A program made the position numbers and the translations under genes. From Candidatus Cloacimonadota bacterium (GTDB taxonomy: Bacteria > Cloacimonadota > Cloacimonadia > Cloacimonadales > Cloacimonadaceae), in NCBI GenBank assembly GCA_012519465.1, contig JAAYQD010000046.1, positions 1-5,337 on the forward strand: a stretch of 5,337 bases of DNA. The letters run 5' to 3'. Below the pieces are notes generated by a model. The model did not search any database. It saw only the letters and a program-made list of their open reading frames with translations, and was not told the origin of the DNA. Position 1 is the first letter of the stretch, and every line of letters starts with the position of its first letter. Below, piece by piece: positions 1-5,337 of this stretch.

Positions 1-9
1 CAGTTGAAG

Positions 10-53
10 AAAAGGAGGTCTCATGAACTGAAAAAAGAGCGGAGAAGACCTCC
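10..53 (-). terminator. Possible minus-strand intrinsic terminator, long loop
   Basis: GGAGGTCT at 14-21 is the exact reverse complement of AGACCTCC at 46-53, giving an 8-bp stem with a 24-base loop. Read on the minus strand, the stem is followed by TTTTCTT (13 down to 7), which fits an intrinsic terminator. Read on the plus strand no T tract follows. The long loop weakens the call. Within it the minus strand could also form a small GGAG/CTCC hairpin followed by GCTCTTTTTT. Confidence 0.35.
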
Positions 54-74
54 GAATCTGCCCAAATAAATCAC

Positions 75-100
75 AAAAAACAGTCCTAAATTACGGACTG
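75..100 (-). terminator. Probable minus-strand intrinsic terminator
   Basis: CAGTCC at 81-86 pairs with GGACTG at 95-100 across an 8-base loop. On the minus strand the 6-bp stem runs straight into TTTTTTG (80 down to 74), the classic layout of a Rho-independent terminator. The stem is short and only moderately GC-rich. No minus-strand gene that would need it is visible to the right before the EF-G gene, so the transcript it would end is unknown. It could be a non-coding RNA, antisense transcription from the EF-G promoter zone, or nothing. Confidence 0.4.
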
Positions 101-164
101 GGGAAATCCTACTGCATTATTTGGGTTCAAAATAGACTCGGCAATAGCTAAGCCCAACAAACCA

Positions 165-199
165 CACTATCACCTAACACCTAACAACTATCAACTATC
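165..199. repeat. Five tandem degenerate heptamers
   Basis: The units are CACTATC, ACCTAAC, ACCTAAC, AACTATC and AACTATC, in perfect 7-base register with consensus A(A/C)CTA(A/T)C. Two subtypes are present, each with an identical adjacent pair. The next seven bases (ACCCAAG, 200-206) look like a decayed sixth unit. Short degenerate heptanucleotide repeats are known in intergenic DNA of some bacteria, notably heterocyst-forming cyanobacteria. No function is evident here. Confidence 0.7.
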
Positions 200-200
200 A

Positions 201-240
201 CCCAAGCCAGCCCCTGGCTGGCGCCTGGGCACCTGCGCCA
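201..240. repeat. GC-rich block of overlapping inverted repeats
   Basis: Several mutually exclusive stems can form. AGCCAG 205-210 pairs with CTGGCT 214-219 over a 3-base loop. GCCAGC 206-211 pairs with GCTGGC 217-222 over a 5-base loop. TGGCGC 219-224 pairs with GCGCCA 235-240 over a 10-base loop. CCCA 201-204 can close the first stem with TGGG 226-229. The block directly follows the heptamers. A T run lies at 252-256, but 11 bases of pyrimidine-rich sequence separate it from the last stem, so this is a poor plus-strand terminator. It may be part of a small intergenic repeat or a folded leader. Confidence 0.5.
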
Positions 241-320
241 ATCTCCCTCTCTTTTTGCGCCCAATCCATCTGCCACGATTGATCTTTGGGATAGAATGAC
301 ATTTTTCTCTGGACAACAAA

Positions 321-375
321 ACGCATTTGATATTTATGGCTTTAATCGCTTTTCTGCGGTAAAATAATAAGTAAT
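321..375 (+). promoter_or_regulatory. Possible promoter zone for the EF-G gene
   Basis: This is an AT-rich stretch just before the EF-G ribosome binding site. TAAAAT at 360-365 resembles a sigma-70 -10 box, and TTTAAT at 341-346 is a second candidate. Neither has a good -35 hexamer at 16-18 bases; TTGATA at 327-332 resembles a -35 box but is at the wrong distance from both. The call rests on position and base composition rather than a matched promoter. Confidence 0.2.
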
Positions 376-380
376 AGGAA
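376..380 (+). promoter_or_regulatory. Ribosome binding site that sets the EF-G start
   Basis: AGGAA at 376-380 lies 6 bases before ATG 387, a normal spacing. An in-frame TTG at 381 would directly abut this site and is too close to be used with it. This favours ATG 387 over TTG 381, shortening the protein by two residues. Confidence 0.65.
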
Positions 381-386
381 TTGAAT

Positions 387-2498
387 ATGAGTTCTGACTC
401 GGATAACCCTCTGCACAATATTCGCAATATCGGGATCATGGCACACATCGATGCCGGTAAGACGACCACCACAGAAAGAATTCTCTTTTACGCGGGATTT
501 TTGCATAAGATGGGTGAAGTGCATGATGGGAATGCTTTTACAGATTGGATGGAACAGGAGCGTGAACGTGGCATCACCATCACCTCAGCCACGGTCACCT
601 GTGTGTGGAAAGACAAGCGTATCAATATTATAGACACTCCCGGTCATGTGGATTTTACCGCCGAGGTAGAGCGCAGCTTGCGCATCCTGGATGGAGCCGT
701 GGGCGTGTTTTGTGCTGTGGGTGGCGTGGAGCCCCAATCCGAGACCGTTTGGCATCAAGCGGATCGTTATCATATTCCCAGATTGGCTTATATTAACAAG
801 ATTGACCGCATCGGCGCTGATTATGAGCGCGTGGTGCAGATGATACACGAGCGGCTCAATCCCAACGCCGTTCCCGTCAATATCCCCCTGGGCAAGGAAG
901 AGGATTTGGAAGGCATCGTGGATCTGATCAGCATGAAGCTGTGGACTTTTGATCCCCTTACCCAAGGCGGAGTGATGCATTTGGAAGAGATTCCAGAAAA
1001 ACACATGGCGGAAGTGCGCGAAAAGCGTGATGCCCTCCTGGAAGCCGTAGCCGAATATGACGATGAATTGATGATGAAATATCTGGAAGGAGAGGAGCTG
1101 CCTGAGGAGCTCATCCGCAGGGCAATCCGCAAGGGAACCATCTATCATGGCTTTATTCCCGTGCTGTGTGGCTCGTCGCTCAAAAACAAGGGTGTGCAGC
1201 TGCTGTTGGATGCCATCTGCGACTATTTGCCCTCGCCCCTGGAGGTTCAGCCCTGTATGGGGATGATACCAGGTAATCCTGAAAAGCAGTGCGTTGCACC
1301 CGATCCCAAATCTCCCTTCGTGGCATTGGCGTTCAAGGTTCAAATAGATAAATACGTGGGCAAGCTGGTGTACGTGAGAGTATATGCGGGCACCCTGAAA
1401 AAGGGGGCAATGATAGTGAATCAGACGAATGGCAAGCGCGAACGCGTGGGGCGCATCCTGCAGATGATGAGCAACCGCAAAAACGACCTTGACGAGCTGC
1501 ATGCCGGTGATATCGCAGCCTTGGTGGGAACCCGCTTTCTGGTAACCGGAGATACCATCACCGATGGTCAAACAGAGATTCATCTTTCCAATATCAATTT
1601 CCCCGATGCCGTGATTTCCATTGCCATCGAGCCCCGCACCAAGGCGGATCAAGACAACCTGGCTTCAGCCTTGGAACGCCTGCAGGAAGAGGATCCCACC
1701 TTCAAGGTGCATGTGGATAAAGACAGCGGTCAGACCCTGATTTCTGGCATGGGCGAGCTGCATCTGGATATCCTGGTGGATAGAATGAAGCGTGAATTCA
1801 ACGTTTCTGCCAACGTGGGCAATCCACAGGTTACCTACAAAGAGACGATTTCCAAGACGGTGACTGCCGAAGAAATCTTCGAGCGGGAGATGAATGGCAA
1901 GGGCAATTTTGCCAAGGTGGCTTTCCGGCTGAGCCCCATCTGTCTTGATGATTTGGAGCAAGATCAGAAAAACCGCTTTAGCATCGCCGTGACGCCAGAC
2001 AAAGTGCCGCAGGAATATTGGAAATCCATCGAGGAAGCAGCTTTGAATGCGCTCAACGACGGTCCCCTCATCAGCGGCTTTGTGGAGCGGGTGCATCTGG
2101 AACTGATAGATGGAGCCTTTAACCCGGTGGATTCCAACGAGTTGGCATTCCGCATCGCCACATCTCTTGCCATTGGCAAGGCTCTCCGCGAAGCTGATCC
2201 CGTGATTATGGAGCCGGTGATGCAATTAACCGTCCTCAGCCCGGAAGACTTTGTGGGAGATATCATCTCGGATATCAATTCCAAGCGTGGCAGAATAGAA
2301 ATCCTGCGTCAACACAACCAGTATCAGCAGGAAATCATCGCCAGCGTTCCCCTTTCCGAGCTCTTTGGCTATGCCACGCGGGTTCGCTCTCTCAGCCAGG
2401 GCAGAGCCATTTACACACTTGAGTTTAAACAGTTTGAGATAACGCCGCCCACAGTGCAGAGCGCAGTGTTGAGGCGCATCCGCGGTTATGCTGAATAA
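387..2498 (+). CDS. fusA: Elongation factor G (translational GTPase)
   Basis: A ribosomal GTPase of the EF-G family, acting in the cytoplasm on the 70S ribosome, where EF-G drives tRNA-mRNA translocation and, with ribosome recycling factor, subunit splitting. The 703-residue product matches the family's usual length. The G domain shows P-loop AHIDAGKTT (19-27), switch I ERGITI (60-65), DTPGH (83-87) and NKID (137-140, where NKMD is commoner). Domain II starts near residue 309, domain III carries GMGELHLD (454-461), domain IV begins around 480, and domain V begins near EPVMQLTV (609). In domain IV the usual GGRGQYGHV-like stretch reads NGKGNFAKV (503-511), which is divergent. No rpsL, rpsG or tuf is next to it, so this is not a standard str operon. 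It could be the only EF-G or a second paralogue such as the recycling-type EF-G2. The family call is certain; the paralogue type is not. Confidence 0.96.
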   Translation: MSSDSDNPLHNIRNIGIMAHIDAGKTTTTERILFYAGFLHKMGEVHDGNAFTDWMEQERERGITITSATVTCVWKDKRINIIDTPGHVDFTAEVERSLRILDGAVGVFCAVGGVEPQSETVWHQADRYHIPRLAYINKIDRIGADYERVVQMIHERLNPNAVPVNIPLGKEEDLEGIVDLISMKLWTFDPLTQGGVMHLEEIPEKHMAEVREKRDALLEAVAEYDDELMMKYLEGEELPEELIRRAIRKGTIYHGFIPVLCGSSLKNKGVQLLLDAICDYLPSPLEVQPCMGMIPGNPEKQCVAPDPKSPFVALAFKVQIDKYVGKLVYVRVYAGTLKKGAMIVNQTNGKRERVGRILQMMSNRKNDLDELHAGDIAALVGTRFLVTGDTITDGQTEIHLSNINFPDAVISIAIEPRTKADQDNLASALERLQEEDPTFKVHVDKDSGQTLISGMGELHLDILVDRMKREFNVSANVGNPQVTYKETISKTVTAEEIFEREMNGKGNFAKVAFRLSPICLDDLEQDQKNRFSIAVTPDKVPQEYWKSIEEAALNALNDGPLISGFVERVHLELIDGAFNPVDSNELAFRIATSLAIGKALREADPVIMEPVMQLTVLSPEDFVGDIISDINSKRGRIEILRQHNQYQQEIIASVPLSELFGYATRVRSLSQGRAIYTLEFKQFEITPPTVQSAVLRRIRGYAE

Positions 2499-2558
2499 GC
2501 TGCTTGCAAATAGCGTTATCTGGCTTAAATTTTAATATGATATATAAAGGAGTTTGCT

Positions 2559-2864
2559 ATGAAAATCGATCTTAGCTTTAGCGGTGACGTTGCCAGCATG
2601 AAGGTGGAAGGCATTCTCAACAGCGAAAATGCTCACCTTCTGCAGGAGAAGCTTACGGAAGTGCTCAAATCAGATGCGTTGCTTTTAGAGCTCGATTTTT
2701 TTGAATGTCGCAATATCAGCAGCACTGGCATCGGCAAGATTTTGTTGTTTTACAAGGATTTTATCGGAAAAGGCGGAGAAATAGAGGTTATTCGCTCTTC
2801 AACCAGCGTGTATGAACTCTTTTCCATGCTCAAAATCAATCAACTCTTCACCGTGAACGCCTGA
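2559..2864 (+). CDS. STAS-domain anti-sigma factor antagonist-like protein
   Basis: A single-domain STAS protein of 101 residues, the usual size for SpoIIAA/RsbV-type antagonists. Such proteins are cytoplasmic switches: unphosphorylated they bind an RsbW-type kinase, and phosphorylation on a conserved serine releases it. Visible features are an N-terminal beta strand region, alternating strands and helices, and the phosphosite loop ISSTGIGKI (53-61). By alignment with DSSGLG/DSTGLG of SpoIIAA and RsbV, Ser55 is the likely phosphoacceptor and Ser54 takes the place of the usual Asp. There is no signal peptide or membrane segment. AAAGGAG at 2546-2552 sits 6 bases before ATG 2559, a strong ribosome binding site. 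The gene lies 60 bases after EF-G and 14 bases before a HATPase-bearing response regulator, its probable partner. The regulated target is not identifiable here. Confidence 0.88.
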   Translation: MKIDLSFSGDVASMKVEGILNSENAHLLQEKLTEVLKSDALLLELDFFECRNISSTGIGKILLFYKDFIGKGGEIEVIRSSTSVYELFSMLKINQLFTVNA

Positions 2865-2878
2865 CGCCAAGCCTTCTT

Positions 2879-3781
2879 ATGCACAGAATACTTGTAGTGG
2901 ATGACAGCCAGAGCATAGTGCTCAGCCTCAGTAAGATTCTGGAAATCAATGGCTATGAGGTGGATTATGCCCTCAACGCCAGTGAAGCTTTACACAAAAT
3001 CAGCACCAAGAATTATGGCGTGGCTGTGTGTGATATCGAGATGCCGGGGCTTTCCGGATTAAGCTTTTTGGAGAAGGTGCGCAAGGAGTATGACAACGAG
3101 GTGGAGGTAATCCTGATGACAGGACATCTGGATCAGGAGTATTTCCTCCAAGCCATCCGGCTGGGAGCCGCTGATTTTATCCGCAAGCCCGTGGAATCCC
3201 AAGTCTTGGTCAATTCCATCACCCGCATCATGGAACGCCGGAATCAAAAGCATGATCTGGGACGTTTCTTCAGCAGCATGCTGCGCACCAATGTTTGTTT
3301 TGAGCTGGACCCAAACTTTTATTGGGAATCAAACTTTAGCAAAGCCGTGAATGGCTTTCTGAAAAATGCCTTGAGGCTAAAGCGAAACTTTATCAACGAA
3401 CTGCTCTTATGTATGGATGAGATGATATCCAACGCCATGATCCATGGCACTTTGGAGCTGAATAGCCAACAGCGCCTCTTCAATATGGAAGAGCTGCGCC
3501 AGCTGATGGAAGAACACAAGGAAAGCGGCAACAAAATGGACAGAACCATACACGTCTGCATCGAAATGGACGTGCGCCATCACACCATCAGCATCAGCGT
3601 GGAAGACAGCGGCAATGGGTTTGATCACGAGGCCTGGATGCGCAAGCTGGAACAGCAAAAGGACGTGAATCAAGGCGCTCATGGGCGCGGCATCTCCATG
3701 CTTTATTACCTCAGCGACAAGCTTAGCTTTGAAAATGGCGGTCGCAAGATCACCATCACCCGCCGCATCCCCAGGGATTGA
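2879..3781 (+). CDS. Response regulator receiver fused to RsbW-like HATPase
   Basis: A 300-residue protein with an N-terminal CheY-like receiver (about 1-120) and a C-terminal GHKL ATPase (about 140-300). The receiver has the acidic pair Asp8-Asp9, phosphoacceptor Asp52, Thr81 and Lys103, so it should be phosphorylatable. The ATPase shows an N box, DEMISNAMIHG (180-190), close to SpoIIAB's form, a G1 box DSGNG (243-247) and a G2 box HGRGIS (268-273). There is no DHp dimerisation/phosphotransfer domain, so it is not a hybrid histidine kinase. The likely role is a serine kinase or binding switch acting on the STAS protein encoded 14 bases upstream, with receiver phosphorylation as input. About 30 extra residues sit between N box and G1 relative to SpoIIAB. 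No Shine-Dalgarno precedes ATG 2879, but the start fits the receiver's first strand exactly. The cognate sensor kinase and final target are not in the window. Confidence 0.9.
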   Translation: MHRILVVDDSQSIVLSLSKILEINGYEVDYALNASEALHKISTKNYGVAVCDIEMPGLSGLSFLEKVRKEYDNEVEVILMTGHLDQEYFLQAIRLGAADFIRKPVESQVLVNSITRIMERRNQKHDLGRFFSSMLRTNVCFELDPNFYWESNFSKAVNGFLKNALRLKRNFINELLLCMDEMISNAMIHGTLELNSQQRLFNMEELRQLMEEHKESGNKMDRTIHVCIEMDVRHHTISISVEDSGNGFDHEAWMRKLEQQKDVNQGAHGRGISMLYYLSDKLSFENGGRKITITRRIPRD

Positions 3782-3796
3782 TTTGTTCAGCCCCCG

Positions 3797-4624
3797 ATGA
3801 AGCTCTCCCATCTCTACCGTCACAGCCTGGAGCAAGCCAGAGAGCAGGGGGTGCCAGATTCCGCCGTGAAGCTGCTATTGGCAGAGACCTTAAAGCTGGG
3901 CAATGCAGAGCTTGATACCCTGCCCGATAAAGAGATCGGGGCTGATCAACAAGAGCTGTGGCTACAGCGTTTGCACAGGCTTCTACAAGGTGAACCCGCC
4001 CAATACATAGCCCAGCAGGCATGGTTTTGGGGATATGCCCTCAAGGTACAGCCGGGAGTGTTAATCCCCCGTCCGGAGACGGAAGGACTGGTGGAGCTGA
4101 TGTTGCCCCATCTGCAGCCAGGCATCAAGGTGCTGGATTGTTGCACGGGAAGCGGTGCCATCGCGATCGCCCTCTCCAAACTTAAGCCTGATATCAGGGT
4201 TTTTGCCACCGATATCAGCGCTCCTGCCATCAATCTGGCTATTCACAATGCCAGCCTCCACGGCGCAGACATCAAGTTTTATCAATGTGACCTCTTTCCC
4301 ATAGCGGAGCACAGCTTCGATATCATCGTCTCCAATCCCCCTTATATCAGTGAGGCGGAATACAGGAATCTGGACGGTGTGGTGAGGGATTATGAACCCT
4401 CTGAGGCACTGCTTTCCGGGAAGGATGGGCTCCACCATATCACACGTATCCTGCAGGAAGCCCCCTTGTATCTGAAAGACGGTGGGCTGCTATTTTTGGA
4501 ACATGGTGCCACCCAGCGGGAGGCTATCCTCAAGCTGGCGGATTCCACTCATTGGAAGCTGGATTATGCCGGAGACGACCTGGCGGGCTTTGCGCGCTAC
4601 CTGATCTTTTCACATCACAAATAA
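3797..4624 (+). CDS. prmC: Peptide chain release factor N5-glutamine methyltransferase
   Basis: PrmC (HemK) uses S-adenosylmethionine to methylate the glutamine of the GGQ motif in release factors RF1 and RF2, improving termination. The 275-residue length is typical. The N-terminal helical domain (about 1-75) ends with GEPAQYI (65-71), and the family's FWG plus LIPRPETE follows (77-79 and 89-96). The Rossmann methyltransferase domain has the SAM-binding loop LDCCTGSGAIAIAL (113-126), acidic Asp139 after the second strand, and the catalytic NPPY (180-183) that holds the substrate glutamine. The usual LDLGTGSG reads LDCCTGSG here, a conservative departure. ATG 3797 lies 15 bases after the preceding stop with no visible Shine-Dalgarno, so coupling to the upstream gene is likely. 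prmC often sits beside prfA, which is not here. The identification is strong. Confidence 0.95.
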   Translation: MKLSHLYRHSLEQAREQGVPDSAVKLLLAETLKLGNAELDTLPDKEIGADQQELWLQRLHRLLQGEPAQYIAQQAWFWGYALKVQPGVLIPRPETEGLVELMLPHLQPGIKVLDCCTGSGAIAIALSKLKPDIRVFATDISAPAINLAIHNASLHGADIKFYQCDLFPIAEHSFDIIVSNPPYISEAEYRNLDGVVRDYEPSEALLSGKDGLHHITRILQEAPLYLKDGGLLFLEHGATQREAILKLADSTHWKLDYAGDDLAGFARYLIFSHHK

Positions 4625-4636
4625 TAAAGCCAACAG

Positions 4637-4656
4637 CCGGGCACAACCCGGGTTTT
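4637..4656 (+). terminator. Weak hairpin with short T tract before murA
   Basis: CCGGG at 4637-4641 pairs with CCCGG at 4647-4651 over a 5-base loop, followed by G and TTTT (4653-4656). The stem is short but entirely G-C. The same bases also form a perfect 10-base palindrome, AACCCGGGTT (4645-4654). It could be a weak terminator after prmC, an attenuator for murA, or a structure affecting initiation, because the murA Shine-Dalgarno starts directly after the T tract. A four-base T tract is marginal for full termination. Confidence 0.35.
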
Positions 4657-4662
4657 GGGAGG
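4657..4662 (+). promoter_or_regulatory. Strong Shine-Dalgarno for murA
   Basis: GGGAGG lies 5 bases before ATG 4668. It sets the start, which also matches the N-terminus of known MurA proteins (MD-F---G). It is unusual only in lying immediately after the T tract of the upstream hairpin. Confidence 0.75.
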
Positions 4663-4667
4663 AATAA

Positions 4668-5337
4668 ATGGATAGATTTATAATTGAAGGAAGCCGCGAC
4701 CTCAGCGGTAGCATCAACGTGAGCGGAGCCAAAAACGCCATCCTGCCGGCAATGGCAACCGCCCTCTTGGCAGCAGGCAAATCCACCCTGCTCAACGTTC
4801 CCAACCTCATCGACCTGAAAACGATGAGCCACCTCCTGCGCGTCCTTGGCGCCAGGGTGGAGTATGAAGCTGGCAGTATGGCTATCGATGCCAGCGATCT
4901 TTGCTACAACGAAGCCCCTTACGAGCTGGTGAGCAAAATGCGCGCATCCGTATACGTCCTGGGTCCGCTTTTGGCAAGGCTCAAGGAGGCTCGCGTGTCC
5001 TTTCCCGGAGGTTGCGCCATCGGCACCCGTCCTGTGGATTTGCACCTCAAGGCGATGGAAGCCCTGGGCGCCACCATCAATCTGGAGCACGGCTATATCC
5101 ACGCCGTTGCCAAGGAGCTGAAAGGAGCCGATATCCACTTTGAAAAATCCAGCGTTGGCGCCACCATCAACGCTCTGATGGCAGCCGTTTTGGCAAAGGG
5201 AACCACCCGCATGTTCAACGCCGCGATGGAGCCGGAGGTGGATTCCACCATCGATATGCTAAACCAGATGGGCGCACGCATCACAGGCGTGGGCAGCACC
5301 ACCCTCACCATCGAGGGCGTGGAAAGCCTGAATCCCG
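4668..5337 (+). CDS. murA: UDP-N-acetylglucosamine 1-carboxyvinyltransferase, 3' truncated
   Basis: MurA transfers enolpyruvate from PEP to UDP-GlcNAc, the first committed step of cytoplasmic peptidoglycan precursor synthesis. The window holds the first 223 codons, a little over half of the about 420-residue family length, and the gene is cut by the right edge. The N-terminus has the substrate-binding Lys22-Asn23 in SGAKNA (19-24). MRASVYVLGPLLAR (91-104) contains the PEP-site arginine equivalent to E. coli Arg91. PGGCAIGTRPVDLH (113-126) contains the catalytic Cys116, matching E. coli Cys115. VGATINA (164-170 region) and an NAAMEPEV stretch are also typical. Cysteine rather than aspartate at the active site predicts the fosfomycin-sensitive form by family knowledge. 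It follows prmC by 43 bases and may share its transcript or be attenuated by the hairpin between them. No frameshift is visible. Confidence 0.96.
   Translation, partial: MDRFIIEGSRDLSGSINVSGAKNAILPAMATALLAAGKSTLLNVPNLIDLKTMSHLLRVLGARVEYEAGSMAIDASDLCYNEAPYELVSKMRASVYVLGPLLARLKEARVSFPGGCAIGTRPVDLHLKAMEALGATINLEHGYIHAVAKELKGADIHFEKSSVGATINALMAAVLAKGTTRMFNAAMEPEVDSTIDMLNQMGARITGVGSTTLTIEGVESLNP

Larger units (their letters stand above)
1..386. other. Intergenic region upstream of EF-G, no supportable gene
   Basis: No reading frame here looks like a real protein. The first 69 bases are open in frame 1 and end at TAA 67-69, coding a short basic tail, and frame 3 ends at TGA 24-26. Either could be the last codons of a gene to the left, but I cannot choose between them. 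What is visible is two inverted repeats (14-53 and 81-100), a heptamer array (165-199), a GC-rich hairpin block (201-240) and an AT-rich zone (about 320-380). The longest minus-strand frame (191-472) runs into the 5' end of the EF-G gene and has no recognisable domain, so I treat it as a shadow. The region may be a composite of small intergenic repeats. Confidence 0.6.

Noticed and set aside
12..151. AAGGAGG at 12-18 followed by ATG 23 and an immediate TGA at 29, then an open frame to TAA 149-151
   Set aside because: The two-codon frame and the stop-interrupted run of about 39 codons have no recognisable similarity, and the purine run is explained by the inverted repeat. It could be a gene remnant, but nothing in the sequence supports that.
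191..472. A 93-codon minus-strand frame covering the EF-G upstream region
   Set aside because: Its first third is antisense to the conserved EF-G P-loop region, the rest crosses the hairpin block, and no motif or ribosome binding site supports it.
585..1652. A 355-codon open frame on the minus strand opposite the EF-G gene
   Set aside because: It lies wholly inside an unmistakable EF-G gene, shows no domain or motif, and is His/Gln/Ile-rich in the way antisense shadows of codon-biased genes are.
2499..2558. Possible terminator or promoter between the EF-G and STAS genes
   Set aside because: No stem with a T tract is present. TATGAT at 2536-2541 resembles a -10 box, but no -35 box lies at a proper distance (TTGCAA at 2504-2509 is 26 bases away), so I did not call either signal.
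4530..5138. A 202-codon open frame on the minus strand across the prmC-murA junction
   Set aside because: It overlaps the ends of two clear genes, including the catalytic region of MurA, and has no recognisable protein features.
5067..5170. GGCGCCACCATCAA occurring twice, at 5067-5080 and 5157-5170
   Set aside because: Both copies encode the Gly-Ala-Thr-Ile turns conserved at these two places in MurA, so this is protein constraint plus codon bias and not a DNA repeat.
1..5337. CRISPR array, tRNA, rRNA or insertion sequence
   Set aside because: I saw no spaced direct repeats of CRISPR size, no tRNA or rRNA landmarks and no transposase reading frame or terminal inverted repeats.

Overview
The window is ordinary bacterial chromosome with all five recognisable genes on the plus strand. 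In order they are an elongation factor G, a small STAS-domain protein, a response regulator fused to an RsbW/SpoIIAB-type ATPase, the release-factor glutamine methyltransferase PrmC, and the first half of MurA, which runs off the right edge. By eye, coding DNA is about half G+C and the upstream spacers are AT-richer. MurA and PrmC indicate a bacterium that makes peptidoglycan. The divergent EF-G outside a str operon and the STAS plus REC-HATPase pair suggest an uncultured lineage, perhaps of the FCB/Cloacimonadota kind, but that placement is a guess from general resemblance and was not tested.

Positions 1-386 hold no gene I can support. They contain two inverted repeats, each followed by a T tract only when read on the minus strand (10-53 and 75-100), an array of five degenerate heptamers (165-199), a GC-rich block of overlapping hairpins (201-240), and an AT-rich stretch before the EF-G start that is the likely promoter zone. 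Positions 387-2498 encode EF-G. A 60-bp AT-rich spacer with a strong Shine-Dalgarno follows, then the STAS gene (2559-2864), the REC-HATPase gene (2879-3781) and prmC (3797-4624). These last three are separated by only 14 and 15 bases, and the second and third have no visible Shine-Dalgarno. A 43-base spacer carrying a short GC hairpin and a strong Shine-Dalgarno leads into murA (4668 to the edge).

The STAS protein and the REC-HATPase protein look like two parts of a partner-switching signalling module. The HATPase would phosphorylate a serine on the STAS protein or bind an alternative partner, with the receiver domain as the input. No PP2C phosphatase, sigma factor or sensor kinase is in the window, so the target is unknown. 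EF-G and PrmC both serve translation (translocation or recycling, and release-factor modification). MurA makes the first committed step of peptidoglycan synthesis. The tight spacing suggests that at least STAS, REC-HATPase and prmC are co-transcribed.

I found no clear evidence of a wholly new system. The points most worth checking are the reduced partner-switching pair, the unexplained minus-strand terminator signals with the heptamer array, and the paralogue type of the EF-G.
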